56,330 nucleotides of DNA from Oceanospirillales bacterium. GTDB taxonomy: Bacteria; Pseudomonadota; Gammaproteobacteria; Pseudomonadales; Endozoicomonadaceae. The translations under genes were made by a program, and so were the position numbers. The DNA is taken from NCBI GenBank assembly GCA_004762125.1, contig SIHQ01000028.1:1-56330 (forward strand), given 5' to 3'. This document shows positions 36,886-46,432 of the stretch, piece by piece; within the stretch, counting starts at the first letter, position 1; every line of letters starts with the position of its first letter. The notes under the pieces are model-generated. The model did no database searches, was not told the DNA's origin, and saw nothing but the letters and a program-made list of their open reading frames with translations.

Positions 36886-37589
36886 TTGGTACAGCGATTC
36901 CTTGCCAATGATGTGATGAGCAAGTCTGAGCTGTTGAGAGTCGAAGAGTTTGCAGAAGAATACCGAAGTCGTCTGTTGGATATCAGCTGGTTTATGCGTT
37001 GTCTGAACGAGCATCTGGCAAGAGAAGCTAACAAAGAAGACGGTTGCAAGGGGCGATTCTGGGAAGGCAGATACAAAAGCCAAGCCTTGCTGGATGAAGC
37101 GGCATTGCTGACTTTATGGCGTATGTTGACCTGAATCCGATCAGGGCGGAGATGGCAAAAACACCGGAAACATCGGAGTACACTTCAATAAAGGAAAGGG
37201 CAGGGCAAGCCCGTGGTGATTCTGCGAGAAAGCAACTGGATCAACTCAAGCCCTTGCGGTCACAAGGACAAAATCCTGATACAGCCATTCCCTTTACACT
37301 GGGAAGTTACCTTGAACTGGTAGACTGGACAGGACGTATTGTTCGACAGGTTAAAAGAGGCTGTATGCCAGCCAATACACCACCTATCCTTGAACGATTA
37401 AACATTGACCCGGACGAGTGGCTGAAAACCATGCGCTGGAATAACCGTTTCCGAAAAGCGGTGGGCAAGCTGGCGGCTTTGAAAGCCTATGCAGAGCAGA
37501 TTGGCAGCAGTGGGTACAGGATGGTCGTTGGTTTCAGAATTATCAGCAAGTGCTTCAGCGTAAGGAAGAGTCTCACTCAGCGGTGCTGA
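36886..37589 (+). pseudogene. REP-associated tyrosine transposase, frameshifted
   Basis: Reading starts in mid-gene with LDISWFMRCLNEHLAREANK, GRFWEGRYKSQALLDEAALL, then shifts by one base at about 37118 to AYVDLNPIRAEMAKTPETSE. RFWEGRYK followed by the AYVDLNP-RA block is diagnostic of the RAYT/Y1 (IS200-like) family. The N-terminal HUH part is absent. The C-terminal tail is repeated at 34588 and, more loosely, at 1-79. Confidence 0.85.
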
Positions 37590-37977
37590 AGTTCATGTAT
37601 GTTTGTTCCTTTCAATTTATGGATGTCTTCTTTCTCCGCTCTTTCTCCGTCCTCTTTCTCCGACCTGAAGCCCTGCTTTTTCAGCAGCTCTGAGAAAGCC
37701 ACGAGGCAACAGTTTTTCATCTAACAGGGGAAGGCCCGCCAGTAAGGTCGTGTTATCTACCTGACAGTTAAAATAAGAAGTAAGTAATTGAATCACAGTT
37801 AGAGATTTGTTTAATATGAATTGCTTTACTGAGGCTACAACTGAAATGCAGTCAGAACACACCGTTACCTGAACAGAAACCGTTCACAATAAAAAAATAT
37901 TTCTTCTGTTATTTTTCATAACAGTCTCGATAACGACTCTTCTTACTCGCACTTTCGCTAATCTCGCAGGTTTTTGT
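37590..37977. other. Gap with a doubtful minus-strand open frame
   Basis: A frame on the minus strand (37617-37862) reads NTTLLAGLPLLDEKLLPRGF, then LRAAEKAGLQ, which looks like real coding sequence but has no family I can name and runs into the RAYT tail region. Short direct repeats of ctttctccg-type sequence occur at 37628-37662. Confidence 0.25.
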
Positions 37978-40554
37978 TCAATCCTTTTTTTTGATCAAAC
38001 TATAGTCACACAAGAGAATGCGTAATTCATCCTCAGAACACTGATCTGGTGTGCCGAGCTCAGTACCATCACTCTGTATTTTGGGTATTTTAATCGTAGT
38101 GAATTTTCGAGCAACTTTCTTTATTTGCTTAGATAATGTCGATTTAATATCTGCTTCAAGATATTCTTTGAACATTTCTTCAAGGTATGTTTTAAACACC
38201 TCTTTACAAGGATAATTTTTCATAATGTAATGAATGATTTTCGTGTAATTTCGGTTCATTATATTATTTCTTAATTCGGTTTTGAAAACTGTTATTTCAT
38301 TTTCATCAAGTACAGTATCATTATTATCTTGCAATTTGTTTTCAATATACCTGGCAACATAATCTAACTGCTTGATCTTGCTTTTAAGGCTATCCTCTGC
38401 TGACATATTTTGATAAACACATCGGGCTATGAAACGAAGATTCAGAGATTCAACACTTAATTCTTTTACTGATACAAGTATCCTGTAAGTATGAGCTAAA
38501 TTATCACAATGCTTGCGAACTAAAGCAATAAATTTCTCAGGTGTAATCTCCTTGTTTTTTAACTTTTGTTTTAAGATTTCACGAGGTTCTGCATTTTTTT
38601 TATTACCTGTAGTACGCCACAAACTTACCAGATTATCTATTTCAATCGGATTATTGCTTACACTATAAAACAGTTTTACAGGCTGCATATCTCGTACATT
38701 AACTGCCTTCCAACGCTTATTAGGCTCCATCACATTAGGTATACTATTAATGGAAAAAATATGTGCTAATTTAACAACAACATCAAAATTTTCTTCACTA
38801 AGAGTACTCACAACGTATTCATCTAATTCTTTTAACCCTTTAGCCTTTTCAATTTCATTTTCAGACTCAAGGTGACTTTTCAAATAACTCAAAGGTGTAC
38901 ATGCGATTCTTTCTGCATCATTACTGAACACTTCATGGTCGAGAGCGAATTGAAATAGATTATTTTTAGTCCAATGATCTTTTGGTTTTTGCAGAATACC
39001 GTCTTTACCCTTGAAAATAGCTTCCCATTCAAGAAAAAATTCTCTTCGTCTGACTGAACGTCCTGAGTAAATTTTGTGCTGCATGAAGTGAATCATCGCC
39101 TCTTCAGCGTCTTTAACATCAGAGCCTTGATCACAAATACGCGTCAGCAACTCTTTAGAGGCGATACGTGGATGAATCTCTGACACAGGCTCAGATGAAC
39201 TTCGCAAACCTAACAAACGTCCAGCATCCTCCCTTGAGAAAACCTTATATACATAGTCTCTGAACGCTGTAATATTTATAAACCACTTATATTTCATGCG
39301 TCGATTAATCTCGTCAGCAGCCTGATGTGGTCGTTTATATTCATATCCTAGGCAGAGCACTATAAAGAGTGCTAAAGCAGATTCATCGTTATCGGTCATT
39401 TTTTTAATCAATTCTTTTTTCGCCAATTTATCTCCTGCAACGATTCTGTCAATATCCTCTTGTGCATTTGGGCCGAATTTAGATAAATCAAAATCTGAGC
39501 AGGGCTTTATCACAGGAGTCGGGAAATCTTCAGTCAACTCATTGAAATGAACCTCATCACCAGCAATAACAACATAGTCACCCGCAAAGGGGAAAACATC
39601 TCCACCCACACTAGTGAAGTCAATGTCGTCAGAATGCGTGTACGGGAATGTCAGTTCGTCGCCGGCCTCAATTCCCTTTGCGGCCACAATGGGAATGACT
39701 AGATGAGAGTTATTGTCCCCTCCACTTTTTGTCGTTAACTGTGTTCGACGACCTATAGCATGACTTTTTGACATCGTAGGCATTGGCTTGACATTAGCTT
39801 CGTCAGTAGCTTTATGATTCAAATAAGCCAATGCGTTTCCATCGACTAATCCATCACGACCAAATTCTACATCTCCCTTTTCAGAAGAGATCCCCGTCCA
39901 TAATATATGACTGTCTGCACCTGACAAAAAGCAGGGAGGCTCTCCTTCGTTGTGATACCAAGTGGCATAAATGTCAGGCCAGTACTTATCCTTATATAAT
40001 TGATCAGATTGTGATTCTTTATAAAGCCCGCTGTGCGCTAGGTGTGCTTTAGGCATTAAAGCATGTTTGGTCAATCGTCCCTTGTATAATCCTATCAATT
40101 CATTTTTTTGAAAGTTTCTAGTCGCAAAGACACCCTTACCTGCTATCGAACTTTCTTTTAAATAGACCATAAGAGGAAATTGCGTTTCCTCAACCAGATC
40201 CACCAGAGCTTTTGCATCAACCCGATGTTTACAGTGCGCCCTCACACATATTGGAGGCAGCATAATTTGCCCGATAGGTGTTAACTCAGGTTCATGCCAG
40301 ACAATTTCGCTAGGAGTAAGTGCGCTTTCAGTAAATGTCGATATTTCTCTCGCACCATTATTTTTGACCGATCTTCGACTTCTTTTGGGCTGAGAAGGTA
40401 CCTCTTCGAGCCCCGAAACAATACTTCCACCATCTTTTGGACGCACTCTTTTTCGGTAACGCGGTGTTACTCCTGTACTTTCATCCATGGCGCTCTCTTC
40501 AATACTAGAAGGTTGAGTTCCAATATTTAAAGAGGGGATGCCTGTTGGCTCCAT
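37978..40554 (-). CDS. SET-domain protein, candidate host-directed lysine methyltransferase
   Basis: This is an 858-residue protein without a signal peptide. Residues 128-306 show a SET fold: AGKGVFATRNF at 138-148 (SAM-binding entry), YLNHKATDEANV at 244-255 (the NH pair of the N-H-x-x-x-x-N block) and GIEAGDELTFPY at 294-305 with the catalytic-type Tyr. SET proteins methylate lysines, mainly histones and other proteins in eukaryotes, and bacterial versions such as those of Chlamydia and Legionella act on host chromatin. The first 65 residues contain YRKRVRPK and PKRSRR, both nuclear-signal-like. The following ~550 residues are helical, rich in Lys/Glu and unassigned. The usual Cys residues of a post-SET zinc site are not evident. 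It is AT-rich and stands alone. Substrate and delivery are inference. Confidence 0.85.
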   Translation of the reverse strand: MEPTGIPSLNIGTQPSSIEESAMDESTGVTPRYRKRVRPKDGGSIVSGLEEVPSQPKRSRRSVKNNGAREISTFTESALTPSEIVWHEPELTPIGQIMLPPICVRAHCKHRVDAKALVDLVEETQFPLMVYLKESSIAGKGVFATRNFQKNELIGLYKGRLTKHALMPKAHLAHSGLYKESQSDQLYKDKYWPDIYATWYHNEGEPPCFLSGADSHILWTGISSEKGDVEFGRDGLVDGNALAYLNHKATDEANVKPMPTMSKSHAIGRRTQLTTKSGGDNNSHLVIPIVAAKGIEAGDELTFPYTHSDDIDFTSVGGDVFPFAGDYVVIAGDEVHFNELTEDFPTPVIKPCSDFDLSKFGPNAQEDIDRIVAGDKLAKKELIKKMTDNDESALALFIVLCLGYEYKRPHQAADEINRRMKYKWFINITAFRDYVYKVFSREDAGRLLGLRSSSEPVSEIHPRIASKELLTRICDQGSDVKDAEEAMIHFMQHKIYSGRSVRRREFFLEWEAIFKGKDGILQKPKDHWTKNNLFQFALDHEVFSNDAERIACTPLSYLKSHLESENEIEKAKGLKELDEYVVSTLSEENFDVVVKLAHIFSINSIPNVMEPNKRWKAVNVRDMQPVKLFYSVSNNPIEIDNLVSLWRTTGNKKNAEPREILKQKLKNKEITPEKFIALVRKHCDNLAHTYRILVSVKELSVESLNLRFIARCVYQNMSAEDSLKSKIKQLDYVARYIENKLQDNNDTVLDENEITVFKTELRNNIMNRNYTKIIHYIMKNYPCKEVFKTYLEEMFKEYLEADIKSTLSKQIKKVARKFTTIKIPKIQSDGTELGTPDQCSEDELRILLCDYSLIKKKD

Positions 40555-40587
40555 GATCTAAGTCCTAAATCGAATACTTATTATCTG

Positions 40588-40672
40588 GAGTTACGCACCC
40601 TTACGAATCATCAAAGGTTGCGAACAAAGTCATTGCTCTGCAGCCCTGATTCCTTCGTTAAAAGTGCGTAAC
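40588..40672. repeat. Short inverted repeat, possible MITE or IS end pair
   Basis: GTTACGCAC (40590-40598) pairs with GTGCGTAAC (40664-40672) around 65 bases, in the gap upstream of the SET gene start. Length and symmetry fit a tiny non-autonomous element. Nothing else is seen in 40555-40840. Confidence 0.5.
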
Positions 40673-40905
40673 ATCAGTTATTATCTAAATCGGCCTGTTT
40701 TTTTCTAAGTTAAGTAACGTCAAGCAAAGCCCTCCAACAACGTTAGAACAGTGAGCATCTGGTAAATCTCATCTATCAGAACGAATTCCACGTGGAGATG
40801 ATAATTTTTCAAAAATTTAGCAAAATCGTCGTAAACCCTCGCCCAATCGGGCGGGGATATAAGACGGGAATGCGGCGAGCATTCCGGTTGAGTATTTGAA
40901 CATGG

Positions 40906-41270
40906 TTAATTAGGTGTATTCTGACTATTAACGTATTCTTTCAATGTCTCAATAGTTGCTCCTCCCGCACTACAGGCGAAGTATGATCGTGACCACAATC
41001 TACCTGATTTACTTTGTGTCATAAGATGCGTATTCAAAATTCTTAATCGTCTGGATGATACAGATTTCAGGTTGTTCACCATGACACTGATGGCTAGCTT
41101 GGGCGGGTAAGCAATGAGTAAGTGTACATGGTCTTGCTCTCCATCTATTTCCAGCAAATCACATTCTAGCTTTTCACAGGAACTTTCAAACGCTTCCTTT
41201 AACTGCTGAATCAAACAGCTTTCTCCGGTACTATTGCCATCACCAGTGCCGGAGTTAAAACAGGCAACCC
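40906..41270 (-). pseudogene. IS605 TnpA (HUH, single-Tyr transposase), 5' end broken
   Basis: The frame contains the HUH motif in EQDHVHLLIAYPPKLAISVM, NNLKSVSSRRLR, and the catalytic-Tyr region GGATIETLKEYVNSQ. The expected start with KYRRK is present in another frame just upstream (YRRKLF near 41240), showing a frameshift, and the first ~25 residues are lost. Confidence 0.8.
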
Positions 41271-41277
41271 CCGATTT

Positions 41278-41843
41278 GTAAAAAACGCACAACGAAATTT
41301 AAAACGAAAACAGAAAAAACTATCCAGACGCAAGAAAGGCTCAAAAGGCAGAGCCAAAGCCAGACTACTTGTAGCAAAGGCACATGAGCGTGTGGCCTTT
41401 GCCCGTAATGACTTTCAGCACAAACTTTCCAAACAACTTATTGACGAAAACCAAGCGGTAATTGTGGAGACGCTAAAAGTTAAGAACATGCTCAAGAATC
41501 ATTGCCTTGCAAAATCTATAGCCGATGCTGGATGGCATTCTCTGATAACCAAGCTCGACTACAAAGCAAAACAAGCGGGTAAGCATCTGGTTAACATTGA
41601 CCAGTGGTTTGCATCGTCTAAAACTTGTAGTTGTTGTGGTCGAAAGCAAGAGAGTATGCTGTTAAATATCCGGTCATGGACATGTGAATGTGGATACGTT
41701 GCCGATCGTGATATCAATGCCGCAATCAACATCAAGCATCAAGCATCAAGCATCAAGGTATATTGAAACTAAAAGCGGAAGGACTGTCCGTTTCTGCCAA
41801 TGGAGGCAAGCGTAAATCCAGCACACTGCTAGTTGCTGCCTGA
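41278..41843 (+). pseudogene. IS605 TnpB C-terminal part, frameshifted
   Basis: The frame starts mid-gene with NAQRNLKRKQKKLSRRKKGS and contains ENQAVIVETLKVKNM (second acidic motif), the zinc site CSCCGRKQES with WTCECGYV, and DRDINAAINI with the last RuvC Asp. A tandem 7-bp repeat at 41730-41757 then shifts the frame. The normal ending GILKLKAEGLSVSANGGKRK resumes in another frame and stops at 41841-41843. Confidence 0.85.
41730..41757 (+). repeat. Four copies of catcaag that break TnpB
   Basis: The heptamer catcaag occurs four times in a row. With two copies the frame would read INIKHQGILKLKAEG, the ordinary TnpB C-terminus. The two extra copies add 14 bases and force early termination at 41764. 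Confidence 0.88.
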
Positions 41844-42096
41844 GAAGTTGGAAGCCTAGCCCTTTAGGGCGGGGAACAGTTACCCCGTATTCTTTCTCTT
41901 TTTACTGCACGGAGGAACGATCTGTTTCTCTCGATCATAAGAGCTTCACGACAAGGTCATTGGAGAATTTATCTCCAGGGAGTTCTATCAACGTGTTTGA
42001 AACATCACCAAAAATAGTGTTTTTGAATCATGCCTGGATTCTCTGGTCTCACAAGGTGTTGTCCCGTTCATAGTCCAGAAACTCAATTACAACGCA

Positions 42097-44136
42097 TCAA
42101 TCCTGATACAATGCCGGATACTGACTCCTCATTTTCTTATCAAACATCTGGATCGCGTTTGAGGATGGACTGATACCATCTTTCAGCCGGTAATGCATAC
42201 GTGTAATTTCTCTGGTTTCATCATCGATTTCAACACTCATATGTTTATTAGCAAACCGTTCAGGATACTTAACGGCCATCGTATTCAAAGACTTGAAATG
42301 GGTTGAAACCAGTAAAGAGAGGTGGGGAAGATTGCCCAATTTACGTATAAGCAATTTAGAGGCTGAAGCCCCCTCTTTAGCGTTCGTTGTACGGAAAAGC
42401 TCATCCGCTAAAACCATACTGTGATCGTGACTGGTGAGTTTCCTGTTCACCTCCCAAACTCGAAGAACGTTGTCTACCTCTGTTTCGTATGAAGAACGAC
42501 CATTCTTATCTCGCTTTTCCATCAAACTGTTAAAATGGGTATAGGGTCGAAATTCAAATTTTTTGGCTGCAGCGACTCCCAGAGTTTGAGCTAAAAAAAT
42601 GGTATTAATTCCAAGCCCCCTGAGAAAGGTTGATTTTCCTGAAGCATTGGCTCCAGTAAGAACTATATTGGCAGGATGATCTCCACCCAACATAAGATCA
42701 CTTGAAATCGCTTTCTCAGGAGGAAGTAGAGGATTCCAGAGTTTTTTGGCTGCTATTTTTGGCGTTGGTTCAATCTGTCTCCAATGATTTTCATCATAAT
42801 CGACAAAAGACCACAGGCTGGTGTTTCTGGTTCCCTCGGCTACAGAGATATAAAAATCCAACTTGGATACATTAACCAGATATCTGATAATCGTGCTTCT
42901 CAGCAGCCGCAACCATCTCAATGCACTGGCTGCTTTTGAAACAGATCCTAAAAAATAATCATCTTCTACAGTTTCAAGATATTCAATCTTGCTCAAAACA
43001 ACGTTAAGAATTCTTTTCTCATTGTCATTGAGATTAAAGTTAATAAGCGGAAGGTTTCGAATATCAGAAAATGAAAACAGCGTGTTCAGAAAGGGTTTTA
43101 AGGAAACCAGCTCATCAATTAAAACATCTCGCGTATTTTTGTACATCCTCTGGTCGTGATAGATCTGGTGTATTGACTGCCCGATAGATAACGGAAAGAA
43201 TATATACTGCGAATACCCTCCCAGCTTGGTTATTAACTTCAGACTATTTGAAACACAATCTCTGCATCCCTGCCAGGGAGAGAGCTCCAAAGATCTAGCT
43301 CCACTGGAAAGCCAGTATTCCAACGGTCCGACTACGGTCGACATCATAGCTGTCAGATAAGACATCTTAACCATTCTATCAGCGTGAGAACCATCAAGGT
43401 TTTGGTGGATGAATCTAGCCTTAAAATTCATACCAAGAACCTCCGCATCCCCCCCCAAATAACTCACAGCAGAACTAAACTCACTGTTCTTCATCCACTC
43501 TTTAACAACCTCTTCTTCGATAAAAATATTGGCTTTTGAAAGAGTGTTAAAAGGATGTTGCCGGTCAAAAATGGCTAATCCATGGTTCAGATTCTCTTCC
43601 ATTTGTTTCAGAGATTCTCGAAATTGCTCTGCCAGGCTGCGTTGCTGTATCTGTCGAATCAGCTCCTGCCGCGTTTCCAGTAGTGTAAGATTCCGGCTTG
43701 CACCTGCTACTAGCGTGTATGCGCCGTACACCTCACCCATTACCGTGGTTCCCGGGAAGGCGGCGTCATAAAGATGAGCTTTCCCCGGCACCTGAAATAC
43801 CTGAATATCACGCCATACATCTGTGTGATAAAAAAGCGGTAAAACTTTTCCCCTGGGTTTGCCACCTGAGCACTCAGGGCATAAATAGTGCAGCAAAATT
43901 GTTCTGGTTTTCAGTGGTGTCATCCGCTCATTCAAGGGATAGCGTTTCAACTCATCGGGATCAATATCTAAAGATCGAGGCTCATATTCAGTATCACCTT
44001 GATTTTTCTCGATGAATTGCGATAAATAGTGTTTTTTTAATAATTCGTGTGACCCCAGCTCTTCTGTCCATGCTGGAAAAGCGTTACACCATAAAAACAA
44101 AACAACGATAGAAAAACTCCATCTTTGCTTATTCAT
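42097..44136 (-). CDS. MutS-type ATPase with signal peptide (second of pair)
   Basis: Residues are numbered from GTG 44142; ATG 44136, after AGAGGTG, is the likely start. The N-terminus (KQRWSFSIVVLFLWCNAFPA) is a Sec signal peptide. A lever-like helical region follows (FPGTTVMGEVYG and NLTLLETRQELIRQ match the MutS core's R-Q-x-x-L style). The C-terminus is the MutS ATPase: Walker A GANASGKST at 497-505, RSSYETEVDNVLRV (signature region), Walker B SMVLADELFRTTNAKEG at 575-591, and STHF at 613-616. Mismatch-recognition and connector domains are absent. Cys pairs (CPECSGG, CRDC) suggest an oxidising compartment. It overlaps the upstream gene by a few bases, so the two are probably translated together and may form a heterodimer. 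ATP hydrolysis outside the cytoplasm would require delivery into a host or membrane topology I cannot see. Confidence 0.82.
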   Translation of the reverse strand: MNKQRWSFSIVVLFLWCNAFPAWTEELGSHELLKKHYLSQFIEKNQGDTEYEPRSLDIDPDELKRYPLNERMTPLKTRTILLHYLCPECSGGKPRGKVLPLFYHTDVWRDIQVFQVPGKAHLYDAAFPGTTVMGEVYGAYTLVAGASRNLTLLETRQELIRQIQQRSLAEQFRESLKQMEENLNHGLAIFDRQHPFNTLSKANIFIEEEVVKEWMKNSEFSSAVSYLGGDAEVLGMNFKARFIHQNLDGSHADRMVKMSYLTAMMSTVVGPLEYWLSSGARSLELSPWQGCRDCVSNSLKLITKLGGYSQYIFFPLSIGQSIHQIYHDQRMYKNTRDVLIDELVSLKPFLNTLFSFSDIRNLPLINFNLNDNEKRILNVVLSKIEYLETVEDDYFLGSVSKAASALRWLRLLRSTIIRYLVNVSKLDFYISVAEGTRNTSLWSFVDYDENHWRQIEPTPKIAAKKLWNPLLPPEKAISSDLMLGGDHPANIVLTGANASGKSTFLRGLGINTIFLAQTLGVAAAKKFEFRPYTHFNSLMEKRDKNGRSSYETEVDNVLRVWEVNRKLTSHDHSMVLADELFRTTNAKEGASASKLLIRKLGNLPHLSLLVSTHFKSLNTMAVKYPERFANKHMSVEIDDETREITRMHYRLKDGISPSSNAIQMFDKKMRSQYPALYQD

Positions 44137-46135
44137 CATCACCTCTTTCCATTAAAAGCTTTAACTCTGAATAAACATCTGGAAAAAATCGAAATTTTTC
44201 CATTAAATAAAACAACCCATTAGTTTCCTTGCTTTGTCCTGGACGGAGTTGGTATGTTTTAATTAAAGTATCATTCACTTTTTCAACATGCATATGCATT
44301 CGAGCAAATTCGTTATCAGAATCTATACCGTAAGTATCAACATCATAATGAGATGAAACAATATTAATGGTTCTTAATTTCTGCGACATGGCATTGAGCA
44401 CTTTATTGGTGACGTAGAGACTTTCTTCAGGATCGGTATTACTGAACAGTTCATCGAAACAGACCAGCATATTCTGATCACTTTCCAATGCATCAGCATC
44501 AACAAGCATTTGAACAGCTTGCTCAAGCTCTCCTTCATAAGAAGAAAACTCTCCTGTTTGATCATATTTATCCATATGACTGTAAATCATATGAAACAAT
44601 CCTGTCTGGAAAGACTCTGCCGTGGCTATTCCGAAAACCTGCGCCAGAAAAATTGAATTCACGGTAATAGCACGCATCATTGTTGATTTTCCTGATCCAT
44701 TACAGCCAGACAGTAATGCATTTCTCAGAGAAGGCTCTGAACCAGCAGCACAAGTTTCAGGAATAAATGACCAGTCAAGGTCACGAGTAAGACATGTATC
44801 CCTGGCCTCCAGCGAAATATCATTCGTCACTACATTAGTGGGATCAAGAACAGGATTCCAAAGTTTTCGGGCATTGATAACAGGCTTTTGTTTGAACTGG
44901 ACAAATGTTAACTGCCCATCATCAGGATTTCCTGAAGCGTTCATACGTCGGGCAATGGCCTGATACATATCAACTTTTCCGCTCAGGTATAGTGCACGGG
45001 CTATAGCCTGTTTCAATTCAAAGGAATACCAGAGTATTTCTGAGGCATAGTTCAGATAATTAATTTGCGCCTTGGGATCTTTTGTCATTAACCATTCAGA
45101 GCCGTTTAAAAACGATTCTATCAAAGCCATTTCCTCTCCATTGAACTCTAGTCTTAACTCCTCAGGCAGGTTTGTCAGATCTCTTAACTCCAATACCTCA
45201 CGAAGGAAATAGGATAAAATATCAAGACGAACACGAATACTTCTATAGAGTGTCATTTCATTCACTTCTCTCATTTTTTTCAAATAGTAATCCACTCCTA
45301 AGGTTAAAAATTGAAACCCTAATGAAAAAACTGAAAAAGCGGCATTTCCTAAAAATTTACAAGAACAGTAATTTGAATCCAATAAAAAAGGATTAAGAGC
45401 CACAGTTACCATAGAGGCCCCAGAAAGCGCAGATAAAAAGTGGTTGGCACCCTTAAAAAAGCCATTCGCTATCGTGTTATATATTTTCCGCTGAAAGGTG
45501 GGATTCCCATTGGTGTTGACACGTTCACGGACATCAGAAGAATGTACGAAGTCACTTTTATCAAACAAAGATATTACGGTTGGTTCATATTCTTTTAATG
45601 ATTGCAGAAGGGCGGGTAATTTCTCATGCAACGATGGGATTTGCATCATCTCTTTGATCAAATATTGTTGATGTCGCAGCACCTCAATGTTGCTGGTAGG
45701 TTGTGCTAATGTCAGAGCTTTCAGAGCTTCCCCTGATAAAGTGTACCCAGGAAACAAGACATCCAACATGGAGGATTCACCAGACTTCTCACCTCCTAAT
45801 ACCCGGCTGTCCTGTAAAATATTCGGGCTGCTTTTAACGGGGTGAGTGACCTTCTGTATCTGCACTGAAAGAATCTGAATTAAAACTTCTCTGGTGCGAT
45901 AGGTGCTTTTTACCTCAGTATCGTTATATTGATTGTTGGATAATAATTCATACCACCAGGAAACATATCTCTCCTTTTCAGGATCAACCAGCTGATCTTT
46001 ATCCTCCTGCATCTCCCGATGATACGACTTCAGATAAGTGTCGCCTGCTCCTCTGACAGCATCCACCTCTTCTGCCAGTGCGATGTTTCCGATGAATAAA
46101 ACAACGCACACAAACCACTTCAATATTTTATCCAA
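44129..46135 (-). CDS. MutS-type ATPase with signal peptide (first of pair)
   Basis: A 668-residue paralog of the next gene. MDKILKWFVCVVLFIGNIALA-EEV is a textbook signal peptide. The lever-like region is recognisable (LFPGYTLSGEALKAL, IEVLRHQQYLIKEM). A hydrophobic stretch at about 232-285 (FLSALSGASMVTVALNPFLL, and FSVFSLGFQFLTLGVDYY) could be membrane-embedded. ATPase motifs: Walker A SGCNGSGKSTMMRA at 476-489, FSSYEGELEQAVQML, Walker B NMLVCFDELFSNTDPEES at 555-572, and SSHYD at 594-598. No DNA mismatch domain is present. Its stop codon (44129-44131) lies inside the start region of the downstream partner, a typical coupled operon. Some bacterial MutS relatives with membrane segments are known, but an exported tandem pair is unusual. 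Confidence 0.82.
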   Translation of the reverse strand: MDKILKWFVCVVLFIGNIALAEEVDAVRGAGDTYLKSYHREMQEDKDQLVDPEKERYVSWWYELLSNNQYNDTEVKSTYRTREVLIQILSVQIQKVTHPVKSSPNILQDSRVLGGEKSGESSMLDVLFPGYTLSGEALKALTLAQPTSNIEVLRHQQYLIKEMMQIPSLHEKLPALLQSLKEYEPTVISLFDKSDFVHSSDVRERVNTNGNPTFQRKIYNTIANGFFKGANHFLSALSGASMVTVALNPFLLDSNYCSCKFLGNAAFSVFSLGFQFLTLGVDYYLKKMREVNEMTLYRSIRVRLDILSYFLREVLELRDLTNLPEELRLEFNGEEMALIESFLNGSEWLMTKDPKAQINYLNYASEILWYSFELKQAIARALYLSGKVDMYQAIARRMNASGNPDDGQLTFVQFKQKPVINARKLWNPVLDPTNVVTNDISLEARDTCLTRDLDWSFIPETCAAGSEPSLRNALLSGCNGSGKSTMMRAITVNSIFLAQVFGIATAESFQTGLFHMIYSHMDKYDQTGEFSSYEGELEQAVQMLVDADALESDQNMLVCFDELFSNTDPEESLYVTNKVLNAMSQKLRTINIVSSHYDVDTYGIDSDNEFARMHMHVEKVNDTLIKTYQLRPGQSKETNGLFYLMEKFRFFPDVYSELKLLMERGDDE

Positions 46136-46432
46136 GAACTGAACCCTTCTATGCAGACCTTGTTACTTCATTTTGATAAACAGAATTATTTTCAAGAAAC
46201 AACATTGATATTTTTCCTGAAAGATAGCATTAAAACGGGTTAACGCAATGAATACATAATAAAATCAAATGAAACATAGAGTTGATAAATATAAATATTC
46301 AATTAAAGAAACAACTCTATTTTTTAGGTTCTGTTGCAACAGTTTTCGGTAGTGCACTGAGATCTATCAAAATATTTTCAACAGAACGCTATTCATCGAT
46401 GACGTGTTGTAATAGAAATCGGTAGAAATAAT
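46136..46432. other. Intergenic region with a solitary IS6 end
   Basis: GGTTCTGTTGCAA at 46327-46339, followed by cagttttcggtag, equals the right end of the IS6 element in reverse orientation. It is a relic of another IS6 copy. The region before it is very AT-rich and should carry the promoter of the MutS-like operon on the minus strand. Confidence 0.55.

Larger units (their letters stand above)
40835..41886. mobile_element. IS200/IS605-family element, internally fused and broken
   Basis: Divergent TnpA (minus) and TnpB (plus) genes meet at about 41270-41280. Hairpin-prone ends are seen: cctcgcccaatcgggcgggg at about 40839-40858 and agccctttagggcggggaac at about 41859-41878, as in IS605 ends that lack inverted terminal repeats. 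Both genes miss their 5' parts, so a deletion joined them. The structured right end is also where the guide RNA of TnpB would lie. Confidence 0.8.

Noticed and set aside
45172-45396. Plus-strand 74-codon frame inside the first MutS-like gene
   Set aside because: It is antisense to a well-supported MutS-type coding region and has a Lys/Asn-rich composition typical of a shadow frame.
42097-46135. Annotation of the pair as DNA mismatch repair MutS/MutS2
   Set aside because: The recognition, connector and Smr/KOW-type parts are absent and both carry signal peptides, so a repair role is not supported.
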